Assembly (NCBI GenBank): GCA_913062925.1
Contig: CAJXWJ010000035.1
Location: forward strand, 1-37,719
Direction of reading: 5' to 3'
Origin: an uncultured Pseudorhodobacter sp.
GTDB lineage: Bacteria > Pseudomonadota > Alphaproteobacteria > Rhodobacterales > Rhodobacteraceae
DNA length: 37,719 bases
Both the position numbers and the translations under genes were made by a program. Below are positions 1-8,640 of this stretch, one piece after another (positions within the stretch are counted from its first letter, which is position 1; the number at the start of each line of letters is the position of its first letter). The notes under the pieces were generated by a model that was given only the letters and a program-made list of their open reading frames with translations, did no database searches and had not been told where the DNA came from.

Positions 1-3
1 TTT

Positions 4-78
4 TGGCTCCGGCGGTAGGGATCGAACCTACGACCAATTGATTAACAGTCAACTGCTCTACCGCTGAGCTACGCCGGA
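4..78 (-). tRNA. tRNA-Asn (anticodon GTT), CCA encoded
   Basis: Read on the minus strand the segment folds as a complete tRNA. The acceptor stem pairs bases 72-78 with 8-14, the anticodon loop contains GTT between GACT and AATC, the T-loop has GGTTCGATCC, and CCA is encoded at bases 4-6. GTT decodes asparagine codons. The gene begins only four bases from the window edge. A promoter-like pair of hexamers lies 11 bases upstream. Confidence 0.97.
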
Positions 79-89
79 ACACGAGGGGG

Positions 90-118
90 TCTATAGCAAG
101 GGGTTTCGGGGGCGTAAA
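90..118 (-). promoter_or_regulatory. Putative promoter of tRNA-Asn
   Basis: On the minus strand a -35 like TTTACG (bases 113-118) and a -10 like TATAGA (bases 90-95) are separated by exactly 17 bases. The -10 ends 11 bases before the mature tRNA. The same geometry recurs before the tRNA-Thr at 36276, which supports the reading. Assignment rests on sequence pattern only. Confidence 0.5.
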
Positions 119-148
119 GGGGGGGCGTGAAGAAAAATGATGTCGCGG

Positions 149-1039
149 TTAAATCAATTCGAAAACCGTCTCACTGGTCAGTGCGCCTTGGGGGCGAATA
201 AGGTTTCTTTCATGCAGATCAATAAGATGCGCAAGGATGTTGCGGCTTGCGGCTGGCAAGAGCGCAGGCGGGGTCTGGGTGTAGATTGCTTGGGCAAGTG
301 CCGCTGCGGTATTGGGGGCTTGGGCAAGGCTTTCCAGGACTGCGCGCTCGCGGGCTTGGCGGTGGGCGATCAGCTCGGCCAGCCTCGCGGCGGGGTCGCT
401 AACGGGGGCGCCATGGCCGGGCAGAAACACCTGCCAGCCTTGGGTTTGCAGCTTGGCAAGCGAGGCCATATAGGCCCTCATATCGCCGCTGGGTGGCGAG
501 ACCAGCGAGGTCGACCAGCCCATCACATGATCGCCGCTGAACAGCGTTTGGCCAAGGGCAAAGCTGAGATGCCCCGAGAGATGGCCGGGCGTGGCGATGA
601 CGGTTATGTTTAGTCCGGCAAGGTGCAGCGTTTGGCCGTCGCGGATGCGTTGATCGGGCACAAAGCTGTGATCCAGCCCTTCGCCCGCCTCATCCAGCCC
701 CAAGGCGGCAAGACGCTGCATCATGTCAGAGCGTCCTTCCCAGACTGCGCCCGCTGCAAGCATCGGCGCGCCGCTGATTTTGGCAAGGCGGGGGGCAAGT
801 GCGCTGTGGTCCAGATGCGCATGGGTGATCAGAATCGCCACAAGTCGCGTTTCGCCAATCTGGTGCAGAATCGCCTCAAGATGGGGATCAAGATCGGGGC
901 CGGGGTCGATCAGCACCGCGCCCTCTGGCCCATCCAGCAGATAGCTATTGGTCCCAGTGCCCGTCATCGCCGAGGCATTGGCGGCGCGCAGGCAGGTGAT
1001 CTGCGGGCTGATCTTGGTGATTTGGCTTTTGCGCTGCAT
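149..1039 (-). CDS. MBL-fold metallo-hydrolase
   Basis: 296 codons. The metal-binding signature of the metallo-beta-lactamase fold is visible as HAHLDH at residues 73-78. It is followed by ATPGHLSGHLSF, the aspartate of FSGDH and the late histidine of FLPGHG, so the full set of zinc ligands is present. A C-terminal helical region after about residue 220 resembles the winged-helix-like tail of LACTB2-type hydrolases (inference). The start at 1039 was chosen because it gives a normal N-terminus leading into the first beta strands. The open frame continues upstream only as the antisense of the kinase gene. It is divergent from that kinase with 42 bases between the starts. The substrate cannot be told from sequence. 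Confidence 0.9.
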   Translation of the reverse strand: MQRKSQITKISPQITCLRAANASAMTGTGTNSYLLDGPEGAVLIDPGPDLDPHLEAILHQIGETRLVAILITHAHLDHSALAPRLAKISGAPMLAAGAVWEGRSDMMQRLAALGLDEAGEGLDHSFVPDQRIRDGQTLHLAGLNITVIATPGHLSGHLSFALGQTLFSGDHVMGWSTSLVSPPSGDMRAYMASLAKLQTQGWQVFLPGHGAPVSDPAARLAELIAHRQARERAVLESLAQAPNTAAALAQAIYTQTPPALLPAASRNILAHLIDLHERNLIRPQGALTSETVFELI

Positions 1040-1081
1040 GCGGACTTTCCTTGCGGCTGGGCTGGCGCTAGTGTTGCGCGC

Positions 1082-2401
1082 ATGCATCCGCGCCTCAAGT
1101 CCCTTCTTCCGCGAAGCCTGTTTGGTCGGGCTGTTCTGATTCTGGTTCTGCCAGTGATCGTGGTGCAGGTGACGGTTTCGATTGCCTTTATCCAGCGTCA
1201 CTTTGAAGCGGTGACCGAGCAGATGACCTCGGGGGTCGCCATCGAGATCAGCGCGCTGCTGGACCGCGTTGCCAAGGCGCCGGATATGACCACCGCACAG
1301 GCGGCGATTGCGCAACTGGCGTCGGATTTGCAGCTTCAGGTCAGCTTGCCCGCCGAGGCGGTGCCCGCAGCCGACAGCCGCGGGTTTCTGGATTATTCCG
1401 GTAGGCGGGTGATCTTGACCCTGCGCGCGCGGCTGGGTGGGGTTTTTGCCGTGGATCTGACCTCGAACTCGGCCTTGGTGCAGGCCTATTTCGATACCAA
1501 ATGGGGCCCCGTGCGGGTGTCCTTGGCGCGGACGCGGGTTTCGGCGACCAATCCGCATCAGCTTTTGGTCTGGATGGTGTTCACCTCGGGGTTGATGACC
1601 TTTATCGCCTATATTTTCTTGCGCAATCAGCTGACGCCGATCACGCGTCTTGCACTTGCAGCCGAGGCCTTTGGTAAGGGGCAGACCCTCCCCTATAGCC
1701 CGCGCGGGGCGACCGAAGTGCGTGCAGCGGGGGTGGCGTTTTTGAACATGCGCGCCCGGATCGAGCGGCAGATCGAGACCCGCACGCTGATGCTGTCGGG
1801 TGTCAGCCATGATCTGCGCACGCCTTTGACGCGGTTAAAGCTGGGGCTGTCGTTCCTGCCCGAAGACGAGGAAACCCGCGCCCTGCAACAAGATGTGCAG
1901 GATATGGAGCGGTTGGTCAGCGAGTTTCTGGCCTTTGCGCGCGGCGATGCGATGGAAGAGACCGAATTGGTCGATCCTGCAACGCTGGTGCAGCGCTTGG
2001 TCGAGAATGCGCGGCGGATGCAGCAGCCGGTCGATCTGGGGCAGGTGCAGTCACCCGGCGCGATGAAGCTGCGGCCGCAAGCGGTGACGCGGGCGCTGGA
2101 GAATCTGCTAGGCAATGCAGTGCGCTATGGCAAGCGCGCTGAGGTGAGTGTGATCTTCACCGATCGCTCGCTGCGGTTTGTGGTGGAAGATGACGGGCCG
2201 GGGATTGCGGCAGATCGACGCGAGCTGGCGCTGGAACCTTTTGAGCGTTTGGATGCCGCGCGCGACCCTAATAAGGGCGGCGGTGTCGGCTTAGGTCTGT
2301 CGATTGCCGCCGATATCGCGCGCAGCCATGGCGGCGAATTGCGCCTAAGCAAAAGCGAGGCTTTGGGCGGCCTGCGCGCCGAACTTTCTCTGGCGCGATG
2401 A
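1082..2401 (+). CDS. EnvZ-like two-component sensor histidine kinase
   Basis: 439 residues. There are two membrane segments, about residues 15-37 and 160-180, enclosing a periplasmic domain of some 120 residues, then a HAMP region. The HisKA H-box is SHDLRTPLTRLKL with phospho-acceptor His243. The ATPase domain has the N-box NLLGNAVRYG (Asn345), the G1 box DDGPGIA and the G2 box GVGLGLSIA. The short H-box and order match the OmpR-partner EnvZ class. No response regulator is adjacent, so the partner must be encoded elsewhere. The ATG at 1082 sits just before the first hydrophobic segment. A longer upstream frame runs through the antisense of the MBL gene and is not credible. Confidence 0.92.
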   Translation: MHPRLKSLLPRSLFGRAVLILVLPVIVVQVTVSIAFIQRHFEAVTEQMTSGVAIEISALLDRVAKAPDMTTAQAAIAQLASDLQLQVSLPAEAVPAADSRGFLDYSGRRVILTLRARLGGVFAVDLTSNSALVQAYFDTKWGPVRVSLARTRVSATNPHQLLVWMVFTSGLMTFIAYIFLRNQLTPITRLALAAEAFGKGQTLPYSPRGATEVRAAGVAFLNMRARIERQIETRTLMLSGVSHDLRTPLTRLKLGLSFLPEDEETRALQQDVQDMERLVSEFLAFARGDAMEETELVDPATLVQRLVENARRMQQPVDLGQVQSPGAMKLRPQAVTRALENLLGNAVRYGKRAEVSVIFTDRSLRFVVEDDGPGIAADRRELALEPFERLDAARDPNKGGGVGLGLSIAADIARSHGGELRLSKSEALGGLRAELSLAR

Positions 2402-2476
2402 CAAATGTGATCGCTTGGGCGGTTGCATCCCCCCGCTGACCGCGCCATTGTCAGAAAACTTCGCGACAAGCTGCCC

Positions 2477-2505
2477 TTGCACCCTCTGGCGCGCGCAACT
2501 AAGAC
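2477..2505 (+). promoter_or_regulatory. Possible clpP promoter
   Basis: TTGCAC (2477-2482) and TAAGAC (2500-2505) are 17 bases apart, and the second ends 54 bases before the clpP start. The -35 begins within CTTG, as in many alphaproteobacterial sigma-70 and sigma-32 promoters, but the -10 is poor. Heat-shock control is plausible for clpP but is not demonstrated by this match. Confidence 0.3.
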
Positions 2506-2559
2506 TCTGGAAACCATCCAGCGTTAATACCACTTTCACGGACCAAAGAGGCAAGTTTT

Positions 2560-3189
2560 ATGCGCGATCCTGTTGAACACTACATGAACACCCTCGTGCC
2601 TATGGTGGTTGAACAGACCAGCCGCGGCGAGCGGGCCTATGATATTTTCAGCCGCATGCTGAAAGAGCGGATCATTTTTCTGGCAGGCCCTGTGCATGAC
2701 GGCATGTCGAGCCTGATCTGCGCCCAGCTTTTGTTCCTCGAGGCCGAGAATCCCTCGAAGGAAATCTCGATGTATATCAACAGCCCAGGCGGCGTTGTGA
2801 CCTCGGGTCTGTCGATCTATGACACTATGCAATACATCCGCCCCAAGGTTTCGACGCTTGTGATCGGGCAGGCGGCCTCGATGGGGTCTTTGCTTCTGCA
2901 AGCGGGCGAAAAGGGCATGCGTTTTTCGCTGCCAAACAGCCGCGTCATGGTGCACCAACCTTCGGGCGGCTATCAGGGCCAAGCGACAGATATCATGATC
3001 CACGCGCGCGAAACCGAAAAGCTGAAGCGCCGTTTGAACGAGATTTATGTCAAACACACCGGCAATGATTATGACACGGTCGAGGCAGCCCTTGAGCGGG
3101 ATAATTTCATGTCGGCCGAAGATGCCAAAGCTTGGGGTCTGATTGACGAGATTTTGGAAAACCGCACCAAAGTTGACGAAGTGAAATAA
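2560..3189 (+). CDS. clpP: ATP-dependent Clp protease proteolytic subunit
   Basis: 209 residues, the usual length. The Ser-His-Asp triad of the ClpP family is intact: Ser107 in GQAASMGS, His132 in VMVHQPSGG and Asp181 in RDNFMS. The oxyanion region INSPGG is at about 74-78. ClpP forms two stacked heptamers in the cytoplasm and degrades proteins delivered by ClpX or ClpA. AAAGAGG lies eight bases before the ATG. clpX follows after a terminator, so the two are adjacent but probably only partly co-transcribed. Confidence 0.98.
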   Translation: MRDPVEHYMNTLVPMVVEQTSRGERAYDIFSRMLKERIIFLAGPVHDGMSSLICAQLLFLEAENPSKEISMYINSPGGVVTSGLSIYDTMQYIRPKVSTLVIGQAASMGSLLLQAGEKGMRFSLPNSRVMVHQPSGGYQGQATDIMIHARETEKLKRRLNEIYVKHTGNDYDTVEAALERDNFMSAEDAKAWGLIDEILENRTKVDEVK

Positions 3190-3196
3190 GGCTTTT

Positions 3197-3224
3197 GCCC
3201 CCGATGCAAATCGGGGGCGTTTTC
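3197..3224 (+). terminator. Rho-independent terminator after clpP
   Basis: A 9-bp perfect stem (3197-3205 with 3210-3218) closed by the loop GCAA is followed by GTTTT. It starts seven bases after the clpP stop codon and lies 75 bases before clpX. Confidence 0.8.
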
Positions 3225-3298
3225 GGATTGTAGAGGGGCGGGCCTTGGCCTAAACTTCCCAAAGATCGCCTCTTATAGGCGCAGGTCAGAGGATACCC

Positions 3299-4564
3299 AT
3301 GGCGAATACCACCGGCAGCGACAGCAAAAACACGCTTTACTGTTCCTTCTGCGGCAAAAGCCAGCATGAGGTTCGGAAGCTGATCGCCGGTCCGACGGTT
3401 TTCATCTGCGATGAATGCGTCGAACTGTGCATGGATATCATCCGTGAAGAAACCAAGACAGCAGGGATGAAAACCACGGATGGCGTGCCGACACCGCGCG
3501 ACATCTGCAAGGTGTTGGACGATTATGTGATCGGTCAGATGCATGCCAAGCGCGTGCTTTCAGTCGCGGTTCATAACCATTACAAGCGTCTGAACCACGC
3601 TAGCAAAACCGATATCGAACTGGCAAAATCCAACATCTTGCTGATTGGCCCGACCGGCTGCGGCAAGACTTTGCTTGCCCAAACGCTGGCGCGGATTTTG
3701 GATGTGCCCTTCACAATGGCAGATGCAACCACGCTGACCGAAGCGGGCTATGTGGGCGAAGACGTTGAAAACATTATCCTAAAGCTGTTGCAGGCTTCGG
3801 AATATAATGTTGAACGCGCCCAGCGCGGCATCGTCTATATCGACGAAGTTGATAAGATCACCCGCAAATCTGACAACCCCTCGATCACCCGCGATGTCTC
3901 GGGCGAGGGCGTGCAGCAAGCGCTGTTGAAGATCATGGAAGGCACGGTTGCTTCGGTGCCGCCGCAGGGCGGGCGCAAGCATCCGCAGCAAGAATTCCTG
4001 CAAGTGGACACCACCAATATTCTTTTCATCTGCGGTGGGGCTTTTGCTGGTCTGGAAAAGATCATCGCACAGCGCGGTAAGGGCTCGGCTATTGGTTTTG
4101 GCGCTGATGTCAAAGACCCAGAGGCGCGCGGTGCTGGCGAGTTGTTCATGGAGCTGGAGCCGGAAGATCTGCTGAAGTTCGGCCTTATCCCCGAATTTGT
4201 CGGCCGTTTGCCAGTGATTGCGACCCTGACCGATTTGGACGAATCTGCGCTGATGATCATTCTGACCGAGCCGAAGAACGCTTTGGTCAAACAATATCAG
4301 CGCCTGTTCGAGATCGAGGGCACCAAGCTGACCTTTACCGCCGATGCGCTGACTGCGATTGCGAAACGGGCGATTGCGCGCAAAACCGGCGCGCGTGGCC
4401 TGCGCTCGATCATGGAAGATATCTTGTTGGACAGCATGTTCGAACTGCCGGGCATGGAAGGCGTCGAAGAGATCGTGGTTAATGAAGAATGCGTGAACAA
4501 AGGTGCAAAACCCTTGTTGGTGCTGACCGAAACCGAGAAGAAAAAACCCGCAACGGCAGGCTGA
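3299..4564 (+). CDS. clpX: ClpX, ATP-binding unfoldase of the Clp protease
   Basis: 421 residues, normal for ClpX. The N-terminal zinc-binding domain has Cys15, Cys18, Cys37 and Cys40. The AAA+ domain shows Walker A GPTGCGKT (117-124), the pore loop GYVGEDV (150-156), Walker [10 protein letters not shown] (178-186) and the RKH pore loop in GGRKHPQQ. The C-terminal sensor-2 region [10 protein letters not shown] is present. ClpX unfolds tagged substrates and feeds them to ClpP. AGAGGA precedes the ATG with normal spacing. Confidence 0.98.
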   Translation: MANTTGSDSKNTLYCSFCGKSQHEVRKLIAGPTVFICDECVELCMDIIREETKTAGMKTTDGVPTPRDICKVLDDYVIGQMHAKRVLSVAVHNHYKRLNHASKTDIELAKSNILLIGPTGCGKTLLAQTLARILDVPFTMADATTLTEAGYVGEDVENIILKLLQASEYNVERAQRGIVYIDEVDKITRKSDNPSITRDVSGEGVQQALLKIMEGTVASVPPQGGRKHPQQEFLQVDTTNILFICGGAFAGLEKIIAQRGKGSAIGFGADVKDPEARGAGELFMELEPEDLLKFGLIPEFVGRLPVIATLTDLDESALMIILTEPKNALVKQYQRLFEIEGTKLTFTADALTAIAKRAIARKTGARGLRSIMEDILLDSMFELPGMEGVEEIVVNEECVNKGAKPLLVLTETEKKKPATAG

Positions 4565-4585
4565 CACCTGACGCTGCGAAAAACA

Positions 4586-4618
4586 ACGGCGGGCCATTGG
4601 CTCGCCGTTTTGTTTTTT
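4586..4618 (+). terminator. Rho-independent terminator after clpX
   Basis: A stem of about 10 bp with one G-T pair (4586-4595 with 4599-4608) has a three-base loop and is followed by TTTGTTTTTT. It begins 21 bases after the clpX stop. Confidence 0.85.
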
Positions 4619-4723
4619 AAATTTAGGCTGCATTTGCAGCGGTTCTTTGCGCCAAAGTGCCAAGGCCACTGGACCTCTGCCGCAGTTTCGGCCATATCAA
4701 GGCAAATGATATCGGAGGCTCTG

Positions 4724-5098
4724 ATGTATTTCCTCAAGCGACTGCTGACCTGGTGGAACAGCCAAACCCTTGGCACCCAGATCTATACCGCGCGCAAAGG
4801 CCAAAAGGTCGGCGAGGATGAGCAGGGCAATATCTATTACCAGACCGCAGATACCAAGCGTCGTTGGGTGATCTATAACGGCGAATCCGAGGCAAGCCGG
4901 GTCTCGCCCGACTGGCACGGCTGGCTGCATTTTACTTGGGATCAGCCGCCCACCAAAGCCCCGCTCAAGCATAAAGCTTGGGAAAAGCCGCATTCTGAAA
5001 ATCTGACCGGCACCGCTGCGGCCTATGCGCCGGCTGGCTCGATCCGTGCCGCGGCTCCTGCGCGCCGGCAGGATTACGAGGCGTGGCAGCCCGAATAA
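4724..5098 (+). CDS. NDUFA12-family protein (complex I accessory subunit)
   Basis: 124 residues. The family core is clear: [17 protein letters not shown] at 23-39, then RRWVIYNGE and [13 protein letters not shown] at 64-76. In alphaproteobacteria this family supplies the B17.2/NDUFA12 supernumerary subunit on the peripheral arm of NADH:ubiquinone oxidoreductase. CGGAGG (4714-4719) precedes the ATG by four bases, which decides this start over the longer frame beginning at 4610. It overlaps the next gene by one base (TAATG), indicating an operon. Confidence 0.92.
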   Translation: MYFLKRLLTWWNSQTLGTQIYTARKGQKVGEDEQGNIYYQTADTKRRWVIYNGESEASRVSPDWHGWLHFTWDQPPTKAPLKHKAWEKPHSENLTGTAAAYAPAGSIRAAAPARRQDYEAWQPE

Positions 5099-5556
5099 TG
5101 GCCGAGAATCGCGCAGAGATTTTGGCAGGAGCGGCTGTTCTGGCGGCGGCTATCGGATTTTTGGTCTATGCAAGCGGCGGGCGCGGTGCGGCCTCAGGCG
5201 GCACTTACGAGCTGCACGCCTCATTCCGCTCGGTTGAAGGCATCACGCCGGGTTCGGATGTGCGGCTCGCGGGGGTCAAGATCGGCAGCATCACCAAGCT
5301 GACGTTGAACCCGCAAAGCTTTTACGCCGATGCCACCATCGCAATAGATAAATCCATCCAACTGCCCGACGACTCGGCGATTTTGATTTCCTCGGAAGGT
5401 TTGCTGGGCGGCAATTTTGTTGAAATCCAGCCGGGCGGGTCGTCAGACAATCTTGTCGCTGGTGCGTCAATCGAAGACACTCAGGGCTCTGTCAGCCTGA
5501 TCAGCCTGCTGATGAAATTTGTCTCTGGCGGCAAGTCAGACCCCGCCGCGCCATGA
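5098..5556 (+). CDS. mlaD: MlaD-family (MCE domain) lipid-transport protein
   Basis: 152 residues. One N-terminal membrane anchor (about residues 8-24) is followed by a single MCE/MlaD domain with the signature ASFRSVEGITPGSDVRLAGV. MlaD forms a periplasmic hexamer that passes phospholipids between the inner-membrane MlaFEB complex and MlaC. The mlaE, mlaF and mlaC genes are not here, so this copy is separate from its usual operon. It overlaps the NDUFA12 stop by one base and the next start by four bases (ATGA), so translation is probably coupled. Confidence 0.88.
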   Translation: MAENRAEILAGAAVLAAAIGFLVYASGGRGAASGGTYELHASFRSVEGITPGSDVRLAGVKIGSITKLTLNPQSFYADATIAIDKSIQLPDDSAILISSEGLLGGNFVEIQPGGSSDNLVAGASIEDTQGSVSLISLLMKFVSGGKSDPAAP

Positions 5557-5957
5557 CGCGACTTTTGGCGCTTTTGCTGCTGGTTGCCACGCCTGCCCTT
5601 GCGCAAGAGGTCGCAGATGCGGCGGCTGCCAAGCTGCGGGTGCTGGACAAGCTGACTGGAGAGGTCAGCGATCTGACGCTGGCGCAGGGGCAATCCAAGA
5701 CCATCGGTCGTTTGACGGTGCGGATGGATGACTGCCGCTACTATCCTGAAAACCCCGCCCAAGAAGCCTTTGTGCATCTGACAATTCTGGATGCCGCATC
5801 GACCACGCCAGATTTTGACGGTTGGATGACCGCCTCAAGCCCCGCGCTTTCGGCGCTGGATCATCCGCGCTACGACGTTTGGCCCCTGCGCTGCGATGTC
5901 GCCGATCTGGTCTTGCCCGATGTGGAAACTGCCCCTGCGGATGGCAGCGGCGGATAA
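5553..5957 (+). CDS. DUF2155-domain periplasmic protein
   Basis: 134 residues. A signal peptide ends at ATPALA|QE (cleavage near residue 17). The mature part matches DUF2155: KLRVLDKLTGEVSDLTLAQG, then DDCRYYPENPAQEAFVHL and a tryptophan-rich end DVWPLRCD. Cys61 and Cys114 could form a disulfide. The function of the family is unknown. Its start overlaps the mlaD stop. The last 88 bases run convergently into the 3' end of aat, so the two C-termini are encoded on opposite strands of the same DNA. Confidence 0.85.
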   Translation: MTRLLALLLLVATPALAQEVADAAAAKLRVLDKLTGEVSDLTLAQGQSKTIGRLTVRMDDCRYYPENPAQEAFVHLTILDAASTTPDFDGWMTASSPALSALDHPRYDVWPLRCDVADLVLPDVETAPADGSGG

Positions 5958-6547
5958 CCTACGGGGTCAAAGCTGGCGGTTGCCGCCAGCGCCGCGCGCA
6001 GCTGGCGCTGATAGGCGGCGCGGCTGATCTCGGTTGCACCCAGCGAGGCCAGATGCGGCGTCAGAAACTGGGTGTCAAACAGCGTAAAGCCACCCGCCCG
6101 CAGCCGATGCACCAGATAGGCCAGCGCGGTTTTCGAGGCATTGGTGCGGCGCGAAAACATGCTTTCGCCAAAGAACGCAGCCCCCAGCGTTACGCCGTAA
6201 ACCCCGCCAATCAGCGCGTCGTCCTCCCAGACCTCAAGACTATGGGCGTGGCCCATGTGGTAAAGCGCTTGATACAGCGCGGTAATCTCGGCGTTGATCC
6301 AGGTTTCGGGGCGGTCAGCGCAGGCGGCGACGGTCTGGGCAAAAGCGCTGTCGGTGCGGATCACCCAATCGCTGCGCTGAATATGGCGGGCAAGGCTGCG
6401 CGAGATGTGAAAGCTGTCTAACGCGAACACCCCACGCTGGCGCGGCTCGACCCAGCGAATGTCCGTCGAGGTGCTGCTTTCGGCCATGGGAAACACCCCC
6501 ATCGCATAGGCGCGCAGCAAAATCTCGGGGGTGATGCTTTGGGTCAT
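5870..6547 (-). CDS. aat: Leucyl/phenylalanyl-tRNA--protein transferase
   Basis: 225 residues. The family hallmark is present near the N-terminus: AYAMGVFPMAE, then IRWVEPRQRGVFALDSFHISRSL, and later GGVYGVTLGAAFFGESMFS and LFDTQFLTPHLASLGA. The enzyme adds Leu or Phe to N-terminal Arg or Lys, feeding the N-degron pathway of ClpAP. The start at 6547 gives MTQSITPEILLRAY, the normal beginning. The last 25-30 residues are low-complexity, lie within the overlap with the DUF2155 gene, and extend beyond the conserved fold. A terminator separates it from accC. Confidence 0.95.
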   Translation of the reverse strand: MTQSITPEILLRAYAMGVFPMAESSTSTDIRWVEPRQRGVFALDSFHISRSLARHIQRSDWVIRTDSAFAQTVAACADRPETWINAEITALYQALYHMGHAHSLEVWEDDALIGGVYGVTLGAAFFGESMFSRRTNASKTALAYLVHRLRAGGFTLFDTQFLTPHLASLGATEISRAAYQRQLRAALAATASFDPVGYPPLPSAGAVSTSGKTRSATSQRRGQTS

Positions 6548-6552
6548 GGCTG

Positions 6553-6576
6553 CAAAAGGGCGCCCGAAGGCGCCCT
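6553..6576 (-). terminator. Rho-independent terminator after accC (UUCG tetraloop)
   Basis: Read on the minus strand, AGGGCGCC (6576-6569), the loop TTCG and GGCGCCCT (6564-6557) form a perfect 8-bp stem, and the next bases are TTTGC. The stable UUCG loop and position nine bases after the accC stop make this a good terminator. It separates accBC from aat. Confidence 0.8.
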
Positions 6577-6584
6577 GTGCAAGA

Positions 6585-7931
6585 TCAACCGAACTGTTTT
6601 TCCAGCCATTTTTCCAGCCAGTGAATGTTGTAATCGCCCGATTGGATGTCAGGTTCAGCCAAAAGCGCATCAAACAGCGGCACGGTGGTCTCGACACCAT
6701 CCACCACCAATTCGCCCAAAGCGCGGTGCAAACGCGCCAAAGCCTCGGGGCGGTCGCGGCCATGCACGATCAGCTTGCCAATCAAACTGTCGTAATAGGG
6801 CGGGATCGAATAGCCGGAATAAAGCGCCGAATCCATCCGCACGCCATAGCCGCCGGGCGCATGGAACATCTTGACCTTGCCGGGGCAGGGCGAGAAGTTC
6901 GGCAGCTTTTCGGCGTTGATGCGCACCTCGATGGCGTGGCCGTTGATTTCCAGCTCGTCTTGCGTAAAGGACATCGGCAGGCCAGCGGCAACGCGGATCT
7001 GCTCGCGCACCAGATCGACACCAAAGATCGCTTCGGTCACCGGATGTTCGACCTGCAAACGCGTGTTCATCTCGATGAAAAAGAACTCGCCGTCTTCATA
7101 CAAGAACTCAACCGTGCCTGCGCCGATATAGTTGATTTTCGCCACAGCATCGGCGCAGACCTTGCCGATTTTGGCGCGCAGCGCAGGGGTGATCGCGGGG
7201 CCCGGAGCCTCCTCAAACACTTTCTGGTGGCGGCGCTGCAACGAGCAGTCGCGCTCGCCCAGATGCACCGCATTGCCTTTGCCATCGCCAAAGACCTGAA
7301 TCTCGATGTGACGCGGCTTTTGCAGATATTTCTCGATATAGACTTCGTCGTTGCCAAAAGCCGCTTTCGATTCCGCGCGGGCGGTGCGGAAGGCAACCTC
7401 CAGCTCTTCGGCGTTTTTGGCAACCTTCATGCCGCGCCCGCCACCGCCTGCGGTGGCCTTGATGATCACCGGAAAGCCAATGGCTGCGGCGACCCCAATT
7501 GCGGTTTCAAAGTCTGGCACGCCACCTTCCGAGCCGGGCACCACGGGAATGCCAAGCGCTTTGACGGTTTCCTTGGCGGTGATCTTATCGCCCATAATGC
7601 GGATATGTTCCGCCGTTGGGCCAATAAAGGTGATGCCGTGATCGTGCAAAGCCTGCGAAAACGCAGCGTTTTCCGACAAAAAGCCATAGCCCGGATGCAC
7701 AGCCTGCGCGCCGGTAATCTCGCAAGCCGAGATGATCGCCGCCTTGTTCAGATAGCTGAGGGTCGAAGAGGCAGGGCCAATGCAAACGGATTCGTCGGCC
7801 ATGCGCACATGCATTGCATCCGCGTCGGCAGTGGAATGCACGGCGACCGATTTGATCCCCATTTCCCGCGCGGCGCGGATCACGCGAAGGGCGATTTCGC
7901 CCCTATTGGCGATCAGGATTTTATCGAACAT
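6585..7931 (-). CDS. accC: Acetyl-CoA carboxylase, biotin carboxylase subunit
   Basis: 448 residues, the standard length. The N-terminal biotin-carboxylase fold starts [17 protein letters not shown]. The ATP-grasp glycine loop is GGGGRGMKV (162-170), [10 protein letters not shown] lies at 79-88, and the catalytic stretch [14 protein letters not shown] is at 287-300. It carboxylates biotin on AccB with bicarbonate and ATP, the first half-reaction of malonyl-CoA synthesis. It starts four bases after the accB stop, so the two are co-transcribed. Confidence 0.98.
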   Translation of the reverse strand: MFDKILIANRGEIALRVIRAAREMGIKSVAVHSTADADAMHVRMADESVCIGPASSTLSYLNKAAIISACEITGAQAVHPGYGFLSENAAFSQALHDHGITFIGPTAEHIRIMGDKITAKETVKALGIPVVPGSEGGVPDFETAIGVAAAIGFPVIIKATAGGGGRGMKVAKNAEELEVAFRTARAESKAAFGNDEVYIEKYLQKPRHIEIQVFGDGKGNAVHLGERDCSLQRRHQKVFEEAPGPAITPALRAKIGKVCADAVAKINYIGAGTVEFLYEDGEFFFIEMNTRLQVEHPVTEAIFGVDLVREQIRVAAGLPMSFTQDELEINGHAIEVRINAEKLPNFSPCPGKVKMFHAPGGYGVRMDSALYSGYSIPPYYDSLIGKLIVHGRDRPEALARLHRALGELVVDGVETTVPLFDALLAEPDIQSGDYNIHWLEKWLEKQFG

Positions 7932-7935
7932 GCGC

Positions 7936-8421
7936 TTACTCGATGATCATCAGCGGTGCGCCGAATTCCACGGCGGTGCCATCGCCAACCAAAATCCGCT
8001 TGACCGTGCCAGCGCGCGGAGCAGGGATGTGGTTCATGGTTTTCATCGCTTCGATGATCAACACGGTCTGGCCTTCGGTCACGGCCATGCCAATGCTTGC
8101 AAAAGGCGTGGCGCCAGGCTCGGCGGCCATATAGCAGGTGCCAACCATAGGCGACGTCACCGCACCAGGATGCTGGGCAGGATCGTCATTTACAGCGGCC
8201 GCCGCGGCTGCGGGGGCTGCGGCCGCGCCTGCCGCTGCGTATTGCACGGGGGCTGCTTGCGCCATCTGCACCACGGTCGATTGCTTGACCACGCGCACAT
8301 TCAGGCTGTCCGCCTCGCCGTATTCGCGCTTTACCGAAATCTCGGTCAGCTCATTTTTGTTCAACAGCTCTGCCAGAGCCGAGATAAACGCTACGTCTGC
8401 GTCGGAAGATTGTTTGCTCAT
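7936..8421 (-). CDS. accB: Acetyl-CoA carboxylase biotin carboxyl carrier protein
   Basis: 161 residues. An N-terminal region is joined by an Ala/Pro-rich linker (about 56-77) to a biotinyl domain that carries EAMKTMN, with Lys127 as the biotin attachment site. AGGGGA stands four bases before the ATG at 8421, which favours it over the upstream in-frame start at 8442. It is the first gene of the accB-accC pair. The other carboxylase subunits are not in the window. Confidence 0.96.
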   Translation of the reverse strand: MSKQSSDADVAFISALAELLNKNELTEISVKREYGEADSLNVRVVKQSTVVQMAQAAPVQYAAAGAAAAPAAAAAAVNDDPAQHPGAVTSPMVGTCYMAAEPGATPFASIGMAVTEGQTVLIIEAMKTMNHIPAPRAGTVKRILVGDGTAVEFGAPLMIIE

Positions 8422-8640
8422 GCCGTCCCCTGTTGGCGTCATTGCTCTCTCGCGGAAGGGGCCAACCTCCGCAATTTCTATCCTTCCTATACGTCAGGCT
8501 GGCGGCAGAAAAAAGGCCCAAGATTTCAGCAGCGGATTTTCAGGGTAATAAATCTGGCAAAAATCAAAATTTACCATTTGATAAAAAAATAAAGCTGTGC
8601 CAGCCTTTCTGAAATGAAAGATGCCAAGGGAGGCTTTGTC

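Noticed and set aside
1040-1810. Upstream part of a 553-codon open frame on the minus strand continuing the MBL gene
   Set aside because: It is the antisense of the histidine kinase, has Arg/His/Gln-rich composition with no domain, and the MBL fold starts properly at 1039.
8563-8582. ATCAAA-N8-TTTGAT inverted repeat before preT as a FNR site
   Set aside because: The half-sites are in the opposite order to the FNR consensus and the spacer is too long; it lies in AT-rich promoter DNA where such matches arise easily.
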